Assembly: GCA_903855705.1 (NCBI GenBank)
Contig: CAINZT010000065.1
Coordinates: 1-42,696 of the forward strand
Direction: 5' to 3'
Origin: an uncultured Synechococcus sp.
Lineage (GTDB): Bacteria > Cyanobacteriota > Cyanobacteriia > PCC-6307 > Cyanobiaceae
DNA length: 42,696 nucleotides
The notes below the pieces were generated by a model. The model was given only the letters and a program-made list of their open reading frames with translations. It did not search any database and had not been told where the DNA came from. Both the position numbers and the translations under genes were made by a program. Numbering within the stretch: the first letter of the stretch is position 1; every line of letters begins with the position of its first letter. Shown here in pieces: positions 25,864 through 35,166 of the stretch.

Positions 25864-26814
25864 ATGCCCGAACTCACCGTGTTGGCCCCGGCCAAGATCA
25901 ACCTGCATCTCGAGGTGCTGGGCCTGCGCGCCGATGGCTACCACGAGCTGGCCATGGTGATGCAAAGCCTCGATCTGGCCGACACCCTGGTGTTCAACCC
26001 CACCGCCGACGGCCAGATCAGCCTTCGCTGTGACAACCCAGACCTGCCCACGGACGGCTCCAACCTGATCATCCGCGCCGCCGAGCTGCTGCGGGCCCGC
26101 TCGGGCTTGCCGGAACTGGGAGCCCGCATCGACCTGCAGAAACGCATTCCCATCGGGGCTGGCCTGGCCGGCGGCTCCAGCGATGGCGCCGCCGCCCTGG
26201 TGGGGCTCAATGCCCTCTGGGGCTGCGGCTTTGCGGCGGCGGAGCTGCAGGCCATGGCCACGGCCCTGGGCTCGGATATGCCTTTCTGCCTCGATGGCGG
26301 CACCCAGCTCTGTTTTGGCCGTGGTGAACGGCTCGAACCGCTGGGCCTGCCCCAGCCGCCCAGCCTTGGTGTCTTACTGATCAAGCATCCCCAGGCGAGT
26401 GTCTCCACCCCCTGGGCCTATGGCCGCTGCCGCGAGTTGCGCGGCGATTTCTACCTGGAGCACGAGGCCGATTTCGAGCAGCGGCGCCAGGCCCTGCGCC
26501 AGGGTCCCCTCGTGGCGGCCCTGGCCGGCGAGGGTCCCCTGCCGCGCCTGCGCAACGACCTGCAGGCGGTGGTGGAGCCGCAAGTGGAGAGCGTTGGCGA
26601 GGGACTGGCCCTGCTGCGCGGCCTTGAGGGGGCCCTTGCCGTGGCCATGAGTGGCTCCGGCCCCAGCCTGTTTGCCCTCTTCCCCAACCTGGATGACGCC
26701 TCAGCGGCCCAGGCCGCCCTGGCGGGACCCCTGGAGGCCGCCGGCTTTGAGTCCTGGTGCTGCCGCTGCACCGGCTCGGGTGCCACCCTGGACCCAGCTG
26801 CGGCCCCGTTGTGA
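25864..26814 (+). CDS. ispE: 4-diphosphocytidyl-2-C-methyl-D-erythritol kinase
   Basis: IspE phosphorylates CDP-ME in the MEP pathway, which feeds carotenoids, phytol and quinones. The 316-aa GHMP kinase has [20 protein letters not shown] at the N-terminus, the ATP-binding [17 protein letters not shown], and the C-terminal [12 protein letters not shown]. It begins directly after rsmA and its stop overlaps the next gene's GTG (GTGA), indicating a tight operon. Confidence 0.95.
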   Translation: MPELTVLAPAKINLHLEVLGLRADGYHELAMVMQSLDLADTLVFNPTADGQISLRCDNPDLPTDGSNLIIRAAELLRARSGLPELGARIDLQKRIPIGAGLAGGSSDGAAALVGLNALWGCGFAAAELQAMATALGSDMPFCLDGGTQLCFGRGERLEPLGLPQPPSLGVLLIKHPQASVSTPWAYGRCRELRGDFYLEHEADFEQRRQALRQGPLVAALAGEGPLPRLRNDLQAVVEPQVESVGEGLALLRGLEGALAVAMSGSGPSLFALFPNLDDASAAQAALAGPLEAAGFESWCCRCTGSGATLDPAAAPL

Positions 26815-27398
26815 GTGAAACCCCCTCCAGGACCCTGGCCGAGCCTGGGACCGAGGCGACGGCCAAGCCGATGCCCTCGAGCTCTAGCGTTCAGACCCCA
26901 GCGGAGGTCAGCGGTGCGGCCGCCCCAGCGCTCGATCCCACGACCAGCCTTGCCAAGGTAAGCCCAGGGGCACCGGCCCAGGCGGCCAGTGACGAGCCCA
27001 CCGCCCGTGGGGCAACCGTCCCGATGCCGATGACCAGACCTAAGGGCCTATCGGGGGTCAAGCCGTCCCCAATCGGGGCGACCAGCGCAGCGGAGTCTCC
27101 CAGTAGCGAGCCCACCGGACCCAGCCCCAAGCCCCCATTGTCCTATCTCTTGGGTTCGCTCACCAGTGCCCTAATGGCCTGGTTGTGCCTGCTCTTCTCC
27201 CAGCGGGTGGTGCTCCACTTCAGCCTGCATCCGCCCCACTACTCGGCCCGGATCGCCCAGTCGATCGCCACGGCCCTCAAGACCCTGATCGTTGGGATGG
27301 GGTTCCTCTCCACCTTCTCCTGCGCCTTCGTGGCCCTGGGGCTGTTTCTCGTGTTCATCCGCAGTCTGAGCCGGGCCGAGGCTCCGGGTGCTTCCTAA
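26811..27398 (+). CDS. DUF3082 family membrane protein
   Basis: The start is GTG 26811 ([13 protein letters not shown]), overlapping the ispE stop; it gives 195 aa. The first about 115 residues are a Pro/Ala/Ser/Thr low-complexity stretch. The C-terminal about 80 are the DUF3082 domain with two to three membrane helices: [19 protein letters not shown], then [19 protein letters not shown] and [14 protein letters not shown]. The domain is widespread in cyanobacteria with no known role. The N-terminal tail looks expanded compared with the compact domain. Confidence 0.82.
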   Translation: MSETPSRTLAEPGTEATAKPMPSSSSVQTPAEVSGAAAPALDPTTSLAKVSPGAPAQAASDEPTARGATVPMPMTRPKGLSGVKPSPIGATSAAESPSSEPTGPSPKPPLSYLLGSLTSALMAWLCLLFSQRVVLHFSLHPPHYSARIAQSIATALKTLIVGMGFLSTFSCAFVALGLFLVFIRSLSRAEAPGAS

Positions 27399-27431
27399 CC
27401 TCAAATCACGCGATCCCGATCTCCGGTTGCC

Positions 27432-27527
27432 ATGACTGTTCACGACCTGGAGCTGCTGGTGCTGCTGCTCTCCCCCGGCATGCTGCTGTCGGTGCTGCTG
27501 CTTGCCACCTTCGCCGCCGGTGGCTGA
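27432..27527 (+). CDS. Possible 31-aa single-helix membrane protein
   Basis: This ORF is too short for the track. ATG 27432 opens MTVHDLELLVLLLSPGMLLS, then VLLLATFAAGG and TGA. It is almost all one hydrophobic helix after a short acidic start, the layout of small photosystem, cytochrome b6f or NDH-1 subunits. I cannot match it to a named one. It lies between DUF3082 and pdhB on the same strand, 33 bp after the former. Leu-rich GC DNA can give such ORFs by chance. Confidence 0.5.
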   Translation: MTVHDLELLVLLLSPGMLLSVLLLATFAAGG

Positions 27528-27618
27528 GCCTGGGGCGTCGCCGATCGAGCGGCCTCCCTGGTGGGGCTTGAGATAGGTTGGCCGCTCCCCCGGCAGCGGC
27601 CGGGACCGCAACCCCGCC

Positions 27619-28602
27619 GTGGCAGAGACGCTTCTCTTCAACGCCTTGCGCGAAGCCATCGACGAAGAGATGGCTCGCGATCCCTACGTCTGTGTGATGG
27701 GTGAGGACGTCGGCCAGTACGGCGGCTCCTACAAGGTCACCAAGGATCTCTACGAGAAATACGGAGAGCTGCGGGTGCTTGATACCCCGATCGCCGAGAA
27801 CGGGTTTACCGGTATGGCGGTGGGTGCGGCCATGACGGGCCTGCGCCCGATTGTGGAAGGCATGAACATGGGCTTTCTGCTGCTCGCCTTCAACCAGATC
27901 TCCAACAACATGGGGATGCTGCGCTACACCAGCGGCGGCAACTACACGATTCCCACGGTGGTGCGGGGGCCCGGTGGGGTGGGCCGCCAGCTCGGCGCCG
28001 AACACAGCCAGCGTCTCGAGGCCTATTTCCACGCCGTGCCTGGGATCAAGATTGTGGCGGTGAGCACGCCCACGAACGCCAAGGGGCTGATGAAGGCGGC
28101 GATTCGCGACAACAATCCGGTGTTGTTCTTCGAGCACGTGCTGCTCTATAACCTCAGCGAAGAAATCCCCACAGGCGACTATATCTGCGCCCTTGATCAG
28201 GCCGATGTGGTGCGCGAAGGCAAGGACGTGACGATCCTCACCTATTCGCGCATGCGCCACCATTGCCTCAAAGCAGTGGAGCAGCTCGAAAAGGACGGGG
28301 TGGATGCGGAGTTGATTGACTTGATTAGCCTCAAGCCCTTCGACATGGAGACGATCGCCCGCTCGATCCGCAAGACCCACAAGGTGGTGGTGGTGGAGGA
28401 ATGCATGAAGACAGGCGGCATCGGCGCCGAACTGATCGCCCTGATTACCGAGCACTGCTTTGACGACCTTGAGGCCCGACCAATTCGGCTTTCCAGCCAG
28501 GACATCCCCACGCCCTATAACGGCACCCTGGAAAACTTGACGATCATCCAGCCCCACCAGATCGTCGCGGCGGCCAAGCAACTTCAATCCGGCCAACTCT
28601 GA
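27619..28602 (+). CDS. pdhB: Pyruvate dehydrogenase E1 component subunit beta
   Basis: This is the beta subunit of thiamine-diphosphate-dependent E1 of the pyruvate dehydrogenase complex (acetyl-CoA supply). GTG 27619 ([20 protein letters not shown]) gives 327 aa. Seen are [52 protein letters not shown] and the C-terminal [17 protein letters not shown], all conserved in plastid/cyanobacterial E1-beta. It is followed after one base by secD. Confidence 0.95.
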   Translation: MAETLLFNALREAIDEEMARDPYVCVMGEDVGQYGGSYKVTKDLYEKYGELRVLDTPIAENGFTGMAVGAAMTGLRPIVEGMNMGFLLLAFNQISNNMGMLRYTSGGNYTIPTVVRGPGGVGRQLGAEHSQRLEAYFHAVPGIKIVAVSTPTNAKGLMKAAIRDNNPVLFFEHVLLYNLSEEIPTGDYICALDQADVVREGKDVTILTYSRMRHHCLKAVEQLEKDGVDAELIDLISLKPFDMETIARSIRKTHKVVVVEECMKTGGIGAELIALITEHCFDDLEARPIRLSSQDIPTPYNGTLENLTIIQPHQIVAAAKQLQSGQL

Positions 28603-28603
28603 G

Positions 28604-30109
28604 ATGGCACGTCAACAGGGGTGGTTTGCCCTGATCTTGGCCCTGGCGATTGCGGCCGGCGCCCTTCTTGCCAGCTTCCCCCTCCAGCTAGGCCTCGACC
28701 TGCGCGGCGGCAGCCAGCTCACCCTGCAGGTGTTGCCGAGCGGCCGGATCAAGACTGTCGAGAAAGACCAGCTCGAAGCGGTAAAGGACGTGCTCGAGCG
28801 CCGTATCAATGGCTTGGGCGTGGCCGAATCCACCCTCCAGACCGTTGGTAACGACGAGCTGGTCCTGCAGCTGCCGGGCGAGCAGGACCCCAGCCGCGCC
28901 GCCAAGGTGCTGGGAACCACGGCCCTGCTGGAGTTCCGGGTGCAGAAGCCCGGCAGCGAAGCCGAAATGCAGGGGCTGTTGAAACTCAAGCGCCAAGTGG
29001 ACGCGGTGCTGGGTCTGCGCAAGGCCAAGGCCGCCGCCGCTGCCGCCAGTGCCGACAAGCCCGCAGAACCGAAACCCAGCCTCTCGGCTGATGATCTTGC
29101 CAAGGCCCTCACTTCCCTGGGCCTGACCGTGCCTCCTGGGGCTTCGGAAACGGACCAACTGGAGCTGCTTCAAAAGGACGTCAATCGCCGGGTGGTGGCC
29201 CTGTTTGATCCCTCCAGTCTCACCGGCAAGGATTTGGTCAGCGCCGGCCGCCAGCAGGAGCGCAGCGGCAGCGGTTGGGATGTGACCTTGGCCTTCAACC
29301 GCGAAGGGGGTGAAAAGTTCGCCACTCTTACCCAATCGATCGCTGGCACGGGCCGCTTGCTAGGCATCGTCCTCGATGGCCGCTCAATCAGTGAGGCCAG
29401 CGTCGGACCGGAATTCAAGGCCGCCGGGATTGCGGGCGGTTCGGCCAGCATCACCGGCCGCTTCAGCGCCGATGAGGCCCGTGATCTTGAGGTGCAGCTG
29501 CGCGGTGGCTCCCTGCCGCTGCCGGTGAAGGTGATCGAGGTGCGCAGCATCGGACCCTCCCTAGGGGCGGAGAACGTGCGCACCTCCCTGCTGGCTGCCC
29601 TCTCTGGCCTGGCCCTAGTGGCAGTCTTCATGGTGGTGATGTACCGCTTGCCTGGTCTCGTGTCGGTGCTGGCTCTTGCCCTCTATTCCCTCTTCAACCT
29701 CGGCATCTATGCCCTGATTCCGGTCACCTTGAGCCTGCCAGGGATTGCGGGCTTCATCCTCTCGATCGGCATGGCCGTGGATGCCAATGTGCTCATCTTT
29801 GAGCGCATCAAGGAGGAGCTGCGCGCCGGCAACAGCCTGATCCGCTCGATCGATACCGGCTTTGCCTTGGCCTTTTCCTCGATCCTTGATGGCCATGTCA
29901 CCGGCTTGATCAGCTGCGTGGCGTTGTTTGCCCTGGGCACGGGCCTGGTCAAGGGCTTTGCCGTGACCCTGGCCATCGGCCTGCTGCTCAGCCTCTTCAC
30001 GGCCCTGACCTGCACCCGGGCCCTGCTGCGTCTGTTGATGAGCTACCCGGCCCTGCGCCGTAGCACCTACTTTTTGCCGCTTGCCCAGGTTCCGCCAGCC
30101 TCTACCTGA
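28604..30109 (+). CDS. secD: Protein translocase subunit SecD
   Basis: SecD works with SecF at the SecYEG channel, using the proton gradient to pull exported proteins through plasma and thylakoid membranes. The 501-aa protein has an N-terminal helix, LGLDLRGGSQLTLQ, periplasmic P1 domain segments (INGLGVAESTLQ) and a C-terminal helix bundle with GFILSIGMAVDANVLIFERI. An Ala/Lys/Pro-rich insertion (KAKAAAAAASADKPAEPKPS) sits within P1. It ends 38 bp before secF. Confidence 0.95.
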   Translation: MARQQGWFALILALAIAAGALLASFPLQLGLDLRGGSQLTLQVLPSGRIKTVEKDQLEAVKDVLERRINGLGVAESTLQTVGNDELVLQLPGEQDPSRAAKVLGTTALLEFRVQKPGSEAEMQGLLKLKRQVDAVLGLRKAKAAAAAASADKPAEPKPSLSADDLAKALTSLGLTVPPGASETDQLELLQKDVNRRVVALFDPSSLTGKDLVSAGRQQERSGSGWDVTLAFNREGGEKFATLTQSIAGTGRLLGIVLDGRSISEASVGPEFKAAGIAGGSASITGRFSADEARDLEVQLRGGSLPLPVKVIEVRSIGPSLGAENVRTSLLAALSGLALVAVFMVVMYRLPGLVSVLALALYSLFNLGIYALIPVTLSLPGIAGFILSIGMAVDANVLIFERIKEELRAGNSLIRSIDTGFALAFSSILDGHVTGLISCVALFALGTGLVKGFAVTLAIGLLLSLFTALTCTRALLRLLMSYPALRRSTYFLPLAQVPPAST

Positions 30110-30147
30110 GCCGCTGCCTTTCCTTCGATCGCGACTTGAGATCCCCA

Positions 30148-31107
30148 GTGACCGTGAGCCCCTCCCCCCAGTTCCGCATTAGCCAGCACCGCCGCATCGC
30201 CTGGTGGGGCTCGGGCTTGGCCTGCCTGCTTAGTGTGGTGGGTCTGGTGGTGAGCTGGCTCAATCCGGCGATCGGCTCGCCCCTGCGGCCTGGCCTCGAT
30301 TTCACCGGCGGCACCCAGATCCAGCTGGAACGCCAATGCGCCATTAAGTCCTGCTCGCCGATCACGGCGGCCGAGGTGGAAGCGCGCCTGGGATCGCTCA
30401 CCTTGCCAGTCGGCAGTAAGGACCAGGGGCCCAATCTGGCCGGCGCCAAGGTGCAGATTCTTGATGGCGGCCAGTCCCTGCTGCTGCGGCTGCCGGCCCT
30501 TTCGGCCGAGCAGAGCCAGGTTGTGATCAGCTCCATCGATGGTTTGGCTGGGCCCCTCAAGGGCAGCGGCGGCTCCGTCAACACAATCGGACCCACCCTC
30601 GGGGCCCAGTTGCTTCAGGGCAGTGTGGTGTCTCTGCTGGTGAGTTTTGCGGCGATTGCCGTTTATATCAGCTTCCGCTACGACAAGATCTTTGCATTTT
30701 TGGCCCTGCTCACTCTGGCCCATGACGTGGTGATCACCTGCGGCCTGTTTGCCTGGCTTGGACTGTTCTTTGGTATTGAGGTTGATTCTCTCTTTGCCGT
30801 GTCTTTGATCACCGTGGCTGGCTATTCTGTCACCGATACGGTGATTGTGTTTGACCGCATCCGTGAGCAGAAAAAGAATCTGGGCCATCTGCCCTTGGCT
30901 GATCAAGTGGATGTGGCCGTGGATGCCACCTTGACCCGCTCGATCTACACCTCCTTGACCACCCTGTTGCCCTTGCTTGGTCTGATCTTCTTTGGCGGTT
31001 CTAGTTTGTTTTGGTTCGCTGTGGCCCTGGCCGTGGGGATTGCCGTGGGCAGTTGGTCCAGTATTGGGGTTGCCCCTACCCTGCTGCCTGTGCTGTCACG
31101 GCGCTGA
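30148..31107 (+). CDS. secF: Protein translocase subunit SecF
   Basis: This is the partner of SecD. GTG 30148 (VTVSPSPQFRISQHRRIAWW) is preferred over the track's TTG 30136; both are non-ATG and no clear Shine-Dalgarno decides. The 319-aa protein shows LDFTGGTQIQLE in the P4 domain, FRYDKIFAFLALLTLAHDVV, GYSVTDTVIVFDRIRE and RSIYTSLTTLLPLLGL, the SecF signature helices. The stop TGA overlaps the ATG of the next small gene by one base. Confidence 0.94.
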   Translation: MTVSPSPQFRISQHRRIAWWGSGLACLLSVVGLVVSWLNPAIGSPLRPGLDFTGGTQIQLERQCAIKSCSPITAAEVEARLGSLTLPVGSKDQGPNLAGAKVQILDGGQSLLLRLPALSAEQSQVVISSIDGLAGPLKGSGGSVNTIGPTLGAQLLQGSVVSLLVSFAAIAVYISFRYDKIFAFLALLTLAHDVVITCGLFAWLGLFFGIEVDSLFAVSLITVAGYSVTDTVIVFDRIREQKKNLGHLPLADQVDVAVDATLTRSIYTSLTTLLPLLGLIFFGGSSLFWFAVALAVGIAVGSWSSIGVAPTLLPVLSRR

Positions 31108-31289
31108 TGGGGCGCATCTCCTGGCTCGTCATTGCCCTGGCCGTATTAGCGATAGCTGACTTACGCACTGAATTGCTAATCCTCGCCGACCATTTCACTT
31201 GGTCATCGTTGGGCTATGCCGTTGGTCAACATCCCATGGCGATAGCCGTGTTGCTGTTGTTGATCCTGGTGCCGAAGCGATTGCGGTAG
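31107..31289 (+). CDS. Small two-helix membrane protein downstream of secF
   Basis: ATG 31107 overlaps the secF stop (TGATG). The 60-aa product MGRISWLVIALAVLAIADLR has a first hydrophobic helix, a polar turn with TELLILADHFTWSSLGYAVG, and a second helix MAIAVLLLLILVPKRLR with a basic end. I do not recognise the family. The one-base stop-start overlap suggests coupled translation with SecF. A role near the translocon is inference from position only. Confidence 0.65.
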   Translation: MGRISWLVIALAVLAIADLRTELLILADHFTWSSLGYAVGQHPMAIAVLLLLILVPKRLR

Positions 31290-31388
31290 TAGGGCCATCG
31301 GCCTTGGTGGCTTGGCAGGGACCTTTAGACGACGGAACAATCCAACCGAATTAGCCACGGTCAAGCCGTATTCGCCAAGGCAGGGCTT

Positions 31389-32387
31389 TTACCAGTTGTC
31401 CATGATCTGTTCCACCAGCACCTTCTGGGCAATCACCTGAAGCACCACCACCCCCGGGAGGGCCAGCAGCACCCCTGGCAGGCCAAGGAGTGCCCCCAAG
31501 CACAACTGGGACATCAGGGCCACCGTGGGCAGCAGATTGACCGTGCGGCTCAGCAGGATCGGCGTGAGCAGGAAGGCTTCGCCGTTCTGAAGAACCATGC
31601 GCAGCACAAAGACTTGGACCACCTTGGCCGGCGACACCAGCAGGGCCATGGCTAGGGGCAGCAGCGTGGCCACGGTCGGGCCGATCGTGGGCACGAAGGT
31701 GAGCAGGCCGCAAACAAGCGCACTCAGGAGCGCCAGGGGCACCTTCAAGGCCGCCAGGCCGGCCCAGGTGAACAGAAACACGCTGCTGGCCGAGATTGTC
31801 ATGCCGGCCAGCCAGCCGCCTAGGGCCTGGCGGCAGTCCCGCAGTAGGTCGGCCATCAGGGGCCGGTAGGCATTGGGGGTGGCGGCTAGCACTAGGCGCT
31901 GGTGACTGCGGGGATCGAGGGCCAGCAGGATCGCCAGCAAGCCCATCAACAGCAGTTGAATTGTGCTGTTGGCGGCGCCACCGGCAAAGCCCAGCAGCTG
32001 GCTACCGATTGGTTGCAATTTGTCCCAGCTGGCCAAAGAGGTGATCTGCTGTTCCAAGCTGCGCAGGGCCGGTACGTCGCTGGCGAACTGGCTGAGCCGC
32101 TGCAGCAGGATCGGTGCCAGGCGGGTGAACTCCTGGGCCTGGGCGATCAGATCGGGCAGCAACACCCCTCCGAGTTTCCAGCCCAGGAGCACTAGCACTG
32201 CAATCACAATCAGCAGGGCCAGGGGCCGCTGCAGGGGCAGCAGGCGCCGCAACAAGCTCACGGGCACGTCCAGGGCCACTGCCAGCACCACGGCACCGAA
32301 CAGCACCAACAGCACCCAGCGCAGTTCCCAGGCCAGCAACCCAAGGACCACTAGGGCCAGCAGGCCGAGCAGGTTTCTTCCATTCAT
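31389..32387 (-). CDS. AI-2E family transporter (PerM-like), copy 1
   Basis: This is an integral membrane protein of the AI-2E/PerM family, whose members include E. coli TqsA and Na+(Li+)/H+ antiporters; true substrates are mostly unknown. The 332-aa protein (ATG 32387) starts with two to three helices (LLGLLALVVLGLLAWELRWV, VVLAVALDVPVSLL). A soluble segment follows (LIAQAQEFTRLAPILLQRLS), then helices with LLTFVPTIGPTVATLLPLAM, the family's conserved (I)P..GP motif. It is 53 bp downstream of its tandem paralogue. Confidence 0.85.
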   Translation of the reverse strand: MNGRNLLGLLALVVLGLLAWELRWVLLVLFGAVVLAVALDVPVSLLRRLLPLQRPLALLIVIAVLVLLGWKLGGVLLPDLIAQAQEFTRLAPILLQRLSQFASDVPALRSLEQQITSLASWDKLQPIGSQLLGFAGGAANSTIQLLLMGLLAILLALDPRSHQRLVLAATPNAYRPLMADLLRDCRQALGGWLAGMTISASSVFLFTWAGLAALKVPLALLSALVCGLLTFVPTIGPTVATLLPLAMALLVSPAKVVQVFVLRMVLQNGEAFLLTPILLSRTVNLLPTVALMSQLCLGALLGLPGVLLALPGVVVLQVIAQKVLVEQIMDNW

Positions 32388-32440
32388 GGGGGGCCGGCGC
32401 AGGGCGGTTCGTTCAGGTTGGTGAACCTGGGGCTGGCCAC

Positions 32441-33559
32441 TCAGGACAGCGGCCCCCGACCCAGACCAGCTGATGTTGCCAGGCGTTGCTGCTTCCAGGG
32501 GTCCAGCAGATCACGAATCAGTAATTCCCGCACTAGCACCTGCAGGCAAACGGCCAGGGGCAGGGCCAGCACCAGGCCCAGGGGACCAAACACCACCGTG
32601 AAGCCAAACTGGGCGATGAGAGTCAGTCCGGGTAGCAGGTGGACCTGGTGATGCATCACCGAGGGGGTGATCACGTAGCTCTCGAGGTTTTGGATCAGCA
32701 CGTACAGGCCAAGCACGGCGACGGCCTTCCAGGGGGACACCAGCAGGGCCACCGACATGGGAAAGAGGGTGCCCAGGGTGGGGCCCACATTGGGGATCAC
32801 ATTCAGCAGCCCGGCCAGTAAGGCATTGGCCACCACCAACTTGACCCCCAGCAGGGACAGGCCGATGCCGGCCAGCACGCCCACGCAGCAAGAGCTGATC
32901 AACACCCCGCCCATCCAGCTGCTCAGGGCTTCACCGCAAAGCAGCAGGGCCTTGCGGAAACGCCGTCGGTAGAAGGAGGGCACCAGCAGGATCGCCACCT
33001 CCCGGTAGGCGGTGGGTTGGGCCGCGATCATCAGGCTCACGGCCAACACAAACAGCACCTGAATGAGGGCGCTGCCAAGGCTGCCCGCAAATCCGAGCAA
33101 TTTCAGGGCCCCCCCGCCCAGACCCGCGGCGAGCACACCGCCTCCGGGTGCGGCCCCTGGCTGGTTTGGGGTCAGCCATTGGCTGGGTGTTGCTCCCCCC
33201 TCCAGCAGGCTCTGGCCATCGATGAGATGGGTGGTCTGGTCAAGCCCCTGCTGAATCAGCCGGGTGAGCACCGCAAAGGCCGCCGGCAGTTGGCGCAGCA
33301 ATTGGCTGAACTGATCCACAAACGGTGGAATCAAGAGGGCCCCCAGCCCTAGGCCCAGCACCAGCAGCCCCAGAAGCGTTAAGCCCAGGGCCAAGGGCCG
33401 GGCCAAGCCAAGGCGGCGGCGCACCACTCCCACGGCCGTGCACAGGGCCATGGCCAGCACGATCGCCGCAAAGACGTGGATCAGCACGTCCCGCAGGCTC
33501 CAGAGCAGGGTCAGGGCGGCTGCCGTGCCCAGCAGGGTGAGCCAGTGGCCGAATTTCAA
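32441..33559 (-). CDS. AI-2E family transporter (PerM-like), copy 2
   Basis: This is the paralogue of the next gene, 372 aa. It shares the layout: N-terminal helices ([20 protein letters not shown]), a soluble middle ([19 protein letters not shown]), and the conserved [20 protein letters not shown] near the C-terminal helices. The start is TTG 33559, overlapping the psb28 stop codon, which implies translational coupling. The substrate is unknown. Confidence 0.85.
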   Translation of the reverse strand: MKFGHWLTLLGTAAALTLLWSLRDVLIHVFAAIVLAMALCTAVGVVRRRLGLARPLALGLTLLGLLVLGLGLGALLIPPFVDQFSQLLRQLPAAFAVLTRLIQQGLDQTTHLIDGQSLLEGGATPSQWLTPNQPGAAPGGGVLAAGLGGGALKLLGFAGSLGSALIQVLFVLAVSLMIAAQPTAYREVAILLVPSFYRRRFRKALLLCGEALSSWMGGVLISSCCVGVLAGIGLSLLGVKLVVANALLAGLLNVIPNVGPTLGTLFPMSVALLVSPWKAVAVLGLYVLIQNLESYVITPSVMHHQVHLLPGLTLIAQFGFTVVFGPLGLVLALPLAVCLQVLVRELLIRDLLDPWKQQRLATSAGLGRGPLS

Positions 33560-33945
33560 GCCTCCTCCTGGCCTGCCTCGTCGTCGTTGTCGTCGTCGTC
33601 CTTGCCGGCGAAGCCCATGCCATGGCTATCGGCATAGCGCTGGGCGAAACGCATGAAACGCTCGAAATCAGCCGTGGTTTTCCAGGTGAAGGTGGCTTCC
33701 AGGGCGCTGGCCTTGCCATTGACGAAGCGGGCATTGACCTCCCGGGTCACCAACTGCCCCTCTTCATCAAGCATGTACATGCCGCCGATGTCGCCGATGG
33801 CCTCGGGCGCCAAGGCTTCAGGACCCTCAAACACGAACAGGGCCTGGCCAGTGCGGCCATCGCGGGAGCGGGTCAGCCGGATGTCGGGCACCACCGGCTC
33901 GTCCACACCGGGGAAGAACTGAATGGCGGCCATGCCGGTGCCCAT
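33556..33945 (-). CDS. psb28: Photosystem II assembly protein Psb28
   Basis: Psb28 binds the cytoplasmic face of CP43/CP47 in PSII assembly intermediates and near cytochrome b559, and affects chlorophyll-protein synthesis. The 129-aa protein carries [54 protein letters not shown] and [20 protein letters not shown]. The ATG at 33933 (MAAIQFF) is probably the true start and 33945 is the track start. A short acidic tail ([14 protein letters not shown]) is an extension. It lies 11 bp downstream of mnmH's stop on the same strand. Confidence 0.94.
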   Translation of the reverse strand: MGTGMAAIQFFPGVDEPVVPDIRLTRSRDGRTGQALFVFEGPEALAPEAIGDIGGMYMLDEEGQLVTREVNARFVNGKASALEATFTWKTTADFERFMRFAQRYADSHGMGFAGKDDDDNDDEAGQEEA

Positions 33946-33956
33946 AAAAAGCGATC

Positions 33957-35108
33957 TTAATCAGGGCCCAGGCGCTGCTGAATGGTGCAGATCAACCCCG
34001 CTGCCAGCAACTGCTCGGCCGCCTCTGGGGCCGGAGCGAGGCCGATGTCCAATGGCTTGGGCGGCTCCCCTGCCGGCCCTGGGTCTGCCGGCGCCGATGG
34101 CCCTGGGGGACCACTGGGTTGGCCTGGCACGTTGCTGATGGAAGCCAGGGCTGGGCGGGCCTGGAGCCCGTGGTCGTAGCAGCGGTCGTAGTAGTCGAGG
34201 ATCTGGCGGCAGGCCTCCCGCCAGTTTTCCTCGGCAATCGCCGCCAGGGCTAGGGCAGTGCGCTGGGGCCCCAGCCGCCTGGCGATCCGTTGGGTGGCCT
34301 CTGCCAGACCCACCTGACCCTGGTTTCCGTAAAGGGCTACCAGGTGATCGAGGCGCGCTTCGAGGGGGCGATGCACGGCCAGCAGCGGTGCCTGTTTCAT
34401 TTGGCGCCAGAGACCGGCGGGAATCCGGCAGCGGCCCACCTGGGCGCTTTCATCCTCCAGCCAGATGGCCTCCGCCTCGCGCAACGGCCAAAGGGCTGAG
34501 GCCAGAAGGTTTTCGAAGTGCTCGCTGCTCGGTTGCTCGGCTTGGCCCAGGCCGCCGAAACTGCTGCCCCGGTGGTTAGCCAGGCCTTCCAGGTCGATCA
34601 CCGCCACCCCCCGCGCTTGCAGTTCCAGCAGCAGCTCGGTTTTGCCGCTGCCGGTGCGGCCCCCCAGCAGGCGCAGGGGCCAGGTCCGCTCAAATAGGGC
34701 CTGGGCCCAGTGGCGATAGGCCTTGTAGCCCCCTTGCAGCACCACCACCGGCAGATCCAGGCCCTGGGCCAGCCAGGCGACGCTCTCGGAGCGCATGCCG
34801 CCGCGCCAGCAATGCAGCCGCAGGGGGGCTTGGGGCGTCAGCGCGGCCAGGCGCACCAGCTCCTGGCCCAGGGTCTCTAGGCGGGGGCCGACGAGGGCCA
34901 GTCCCTCCAACACGGCTGCCTGGCGCCCCTGCCGTTTGTAAGTGGTGCCCACCAGGGCCCGTTCGGCGTCATCGAAGAGGGGCATGTTGTGGGCGCCAGC
35001 GATGTGGCCCTGGCGGAACTCGCCGGGGCTGCGCACATCGACCACCACTCCTTGGCCGTCCAGAAAAGTCTCGATTGCAAGCCGCATCTGGTGGGGTGCC
35101 TGGGGCAT
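33957..35108 (-). CDS. mnmH: tRNA 2-selenouridine synthase MnmH
   Basis: MnmH replaces sulfur by selenium in the wobble 2-thiouridine of some tRNAs, via geranylation. ATG 35108 ([16 protein letters not shown]) or 35087 is the start; the longer track ORF is antisense to GUN4. The 383-aa protein has an N-terminal rhodanese domain with [13 protein letters not shown] and the catalytic cysteine in [16 protein letters not shown]-loop domain follows ([33 protein letters not shown]). The C-terminus adds a Pro/Gly/Ala-rich linker and a short final helix. It is divergent from GUN4. Confidence 0.92.
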   Translation of the reverse strand: MPQAPHQMRLAIETFLDGQGVVVDVRSPGEFRQGHIAGAHNMPLFDDAERALVGTTYKRQGRQAAVLEGLALVGPRLETLGQELVRLAALTPQAPLRLHCWRGGMRSESVAWLAQGLDLPVVVLQGGYKAYRHWAQALFERTWPLRLLGGRTGSGKTELLLELQARGVAVIDLEGLANHRGSSFGGLGQAEQPSSEHFENLLASALWPLREAEAIWLEDESAQVGRCRIPAGLWRQMKQAPLLAVHRPLEARLDHLVALYGNQGQVGLAEATQRIARRLGPQRTALALAAIAEENWREACRQILDYYDRCYDHGLQARPALASISNVPGQPSGPPGPSAPADPGPAGEPPKPLDIGLAPAPEAAEQLLAAGLICTIQQRLGPD

Positions 35109-35166
35109 CGGCGCTTGGCCTGGCCTGACATAGTGTCCCCACGCTGGCGCACCGTCAGGCCGGCCC

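Noticed and set aside
24940-25965. Upstream two thirds of the 498-aa minus ORF
   Set aside because: This part is antisense to rsmA. The real product starts at ATG 24939.
27406-28596. 396-aa minus ORF opposite pdhB
   Set aside because: It has a His/Gln-rich shadow composition and the sense strand is a certain gene.
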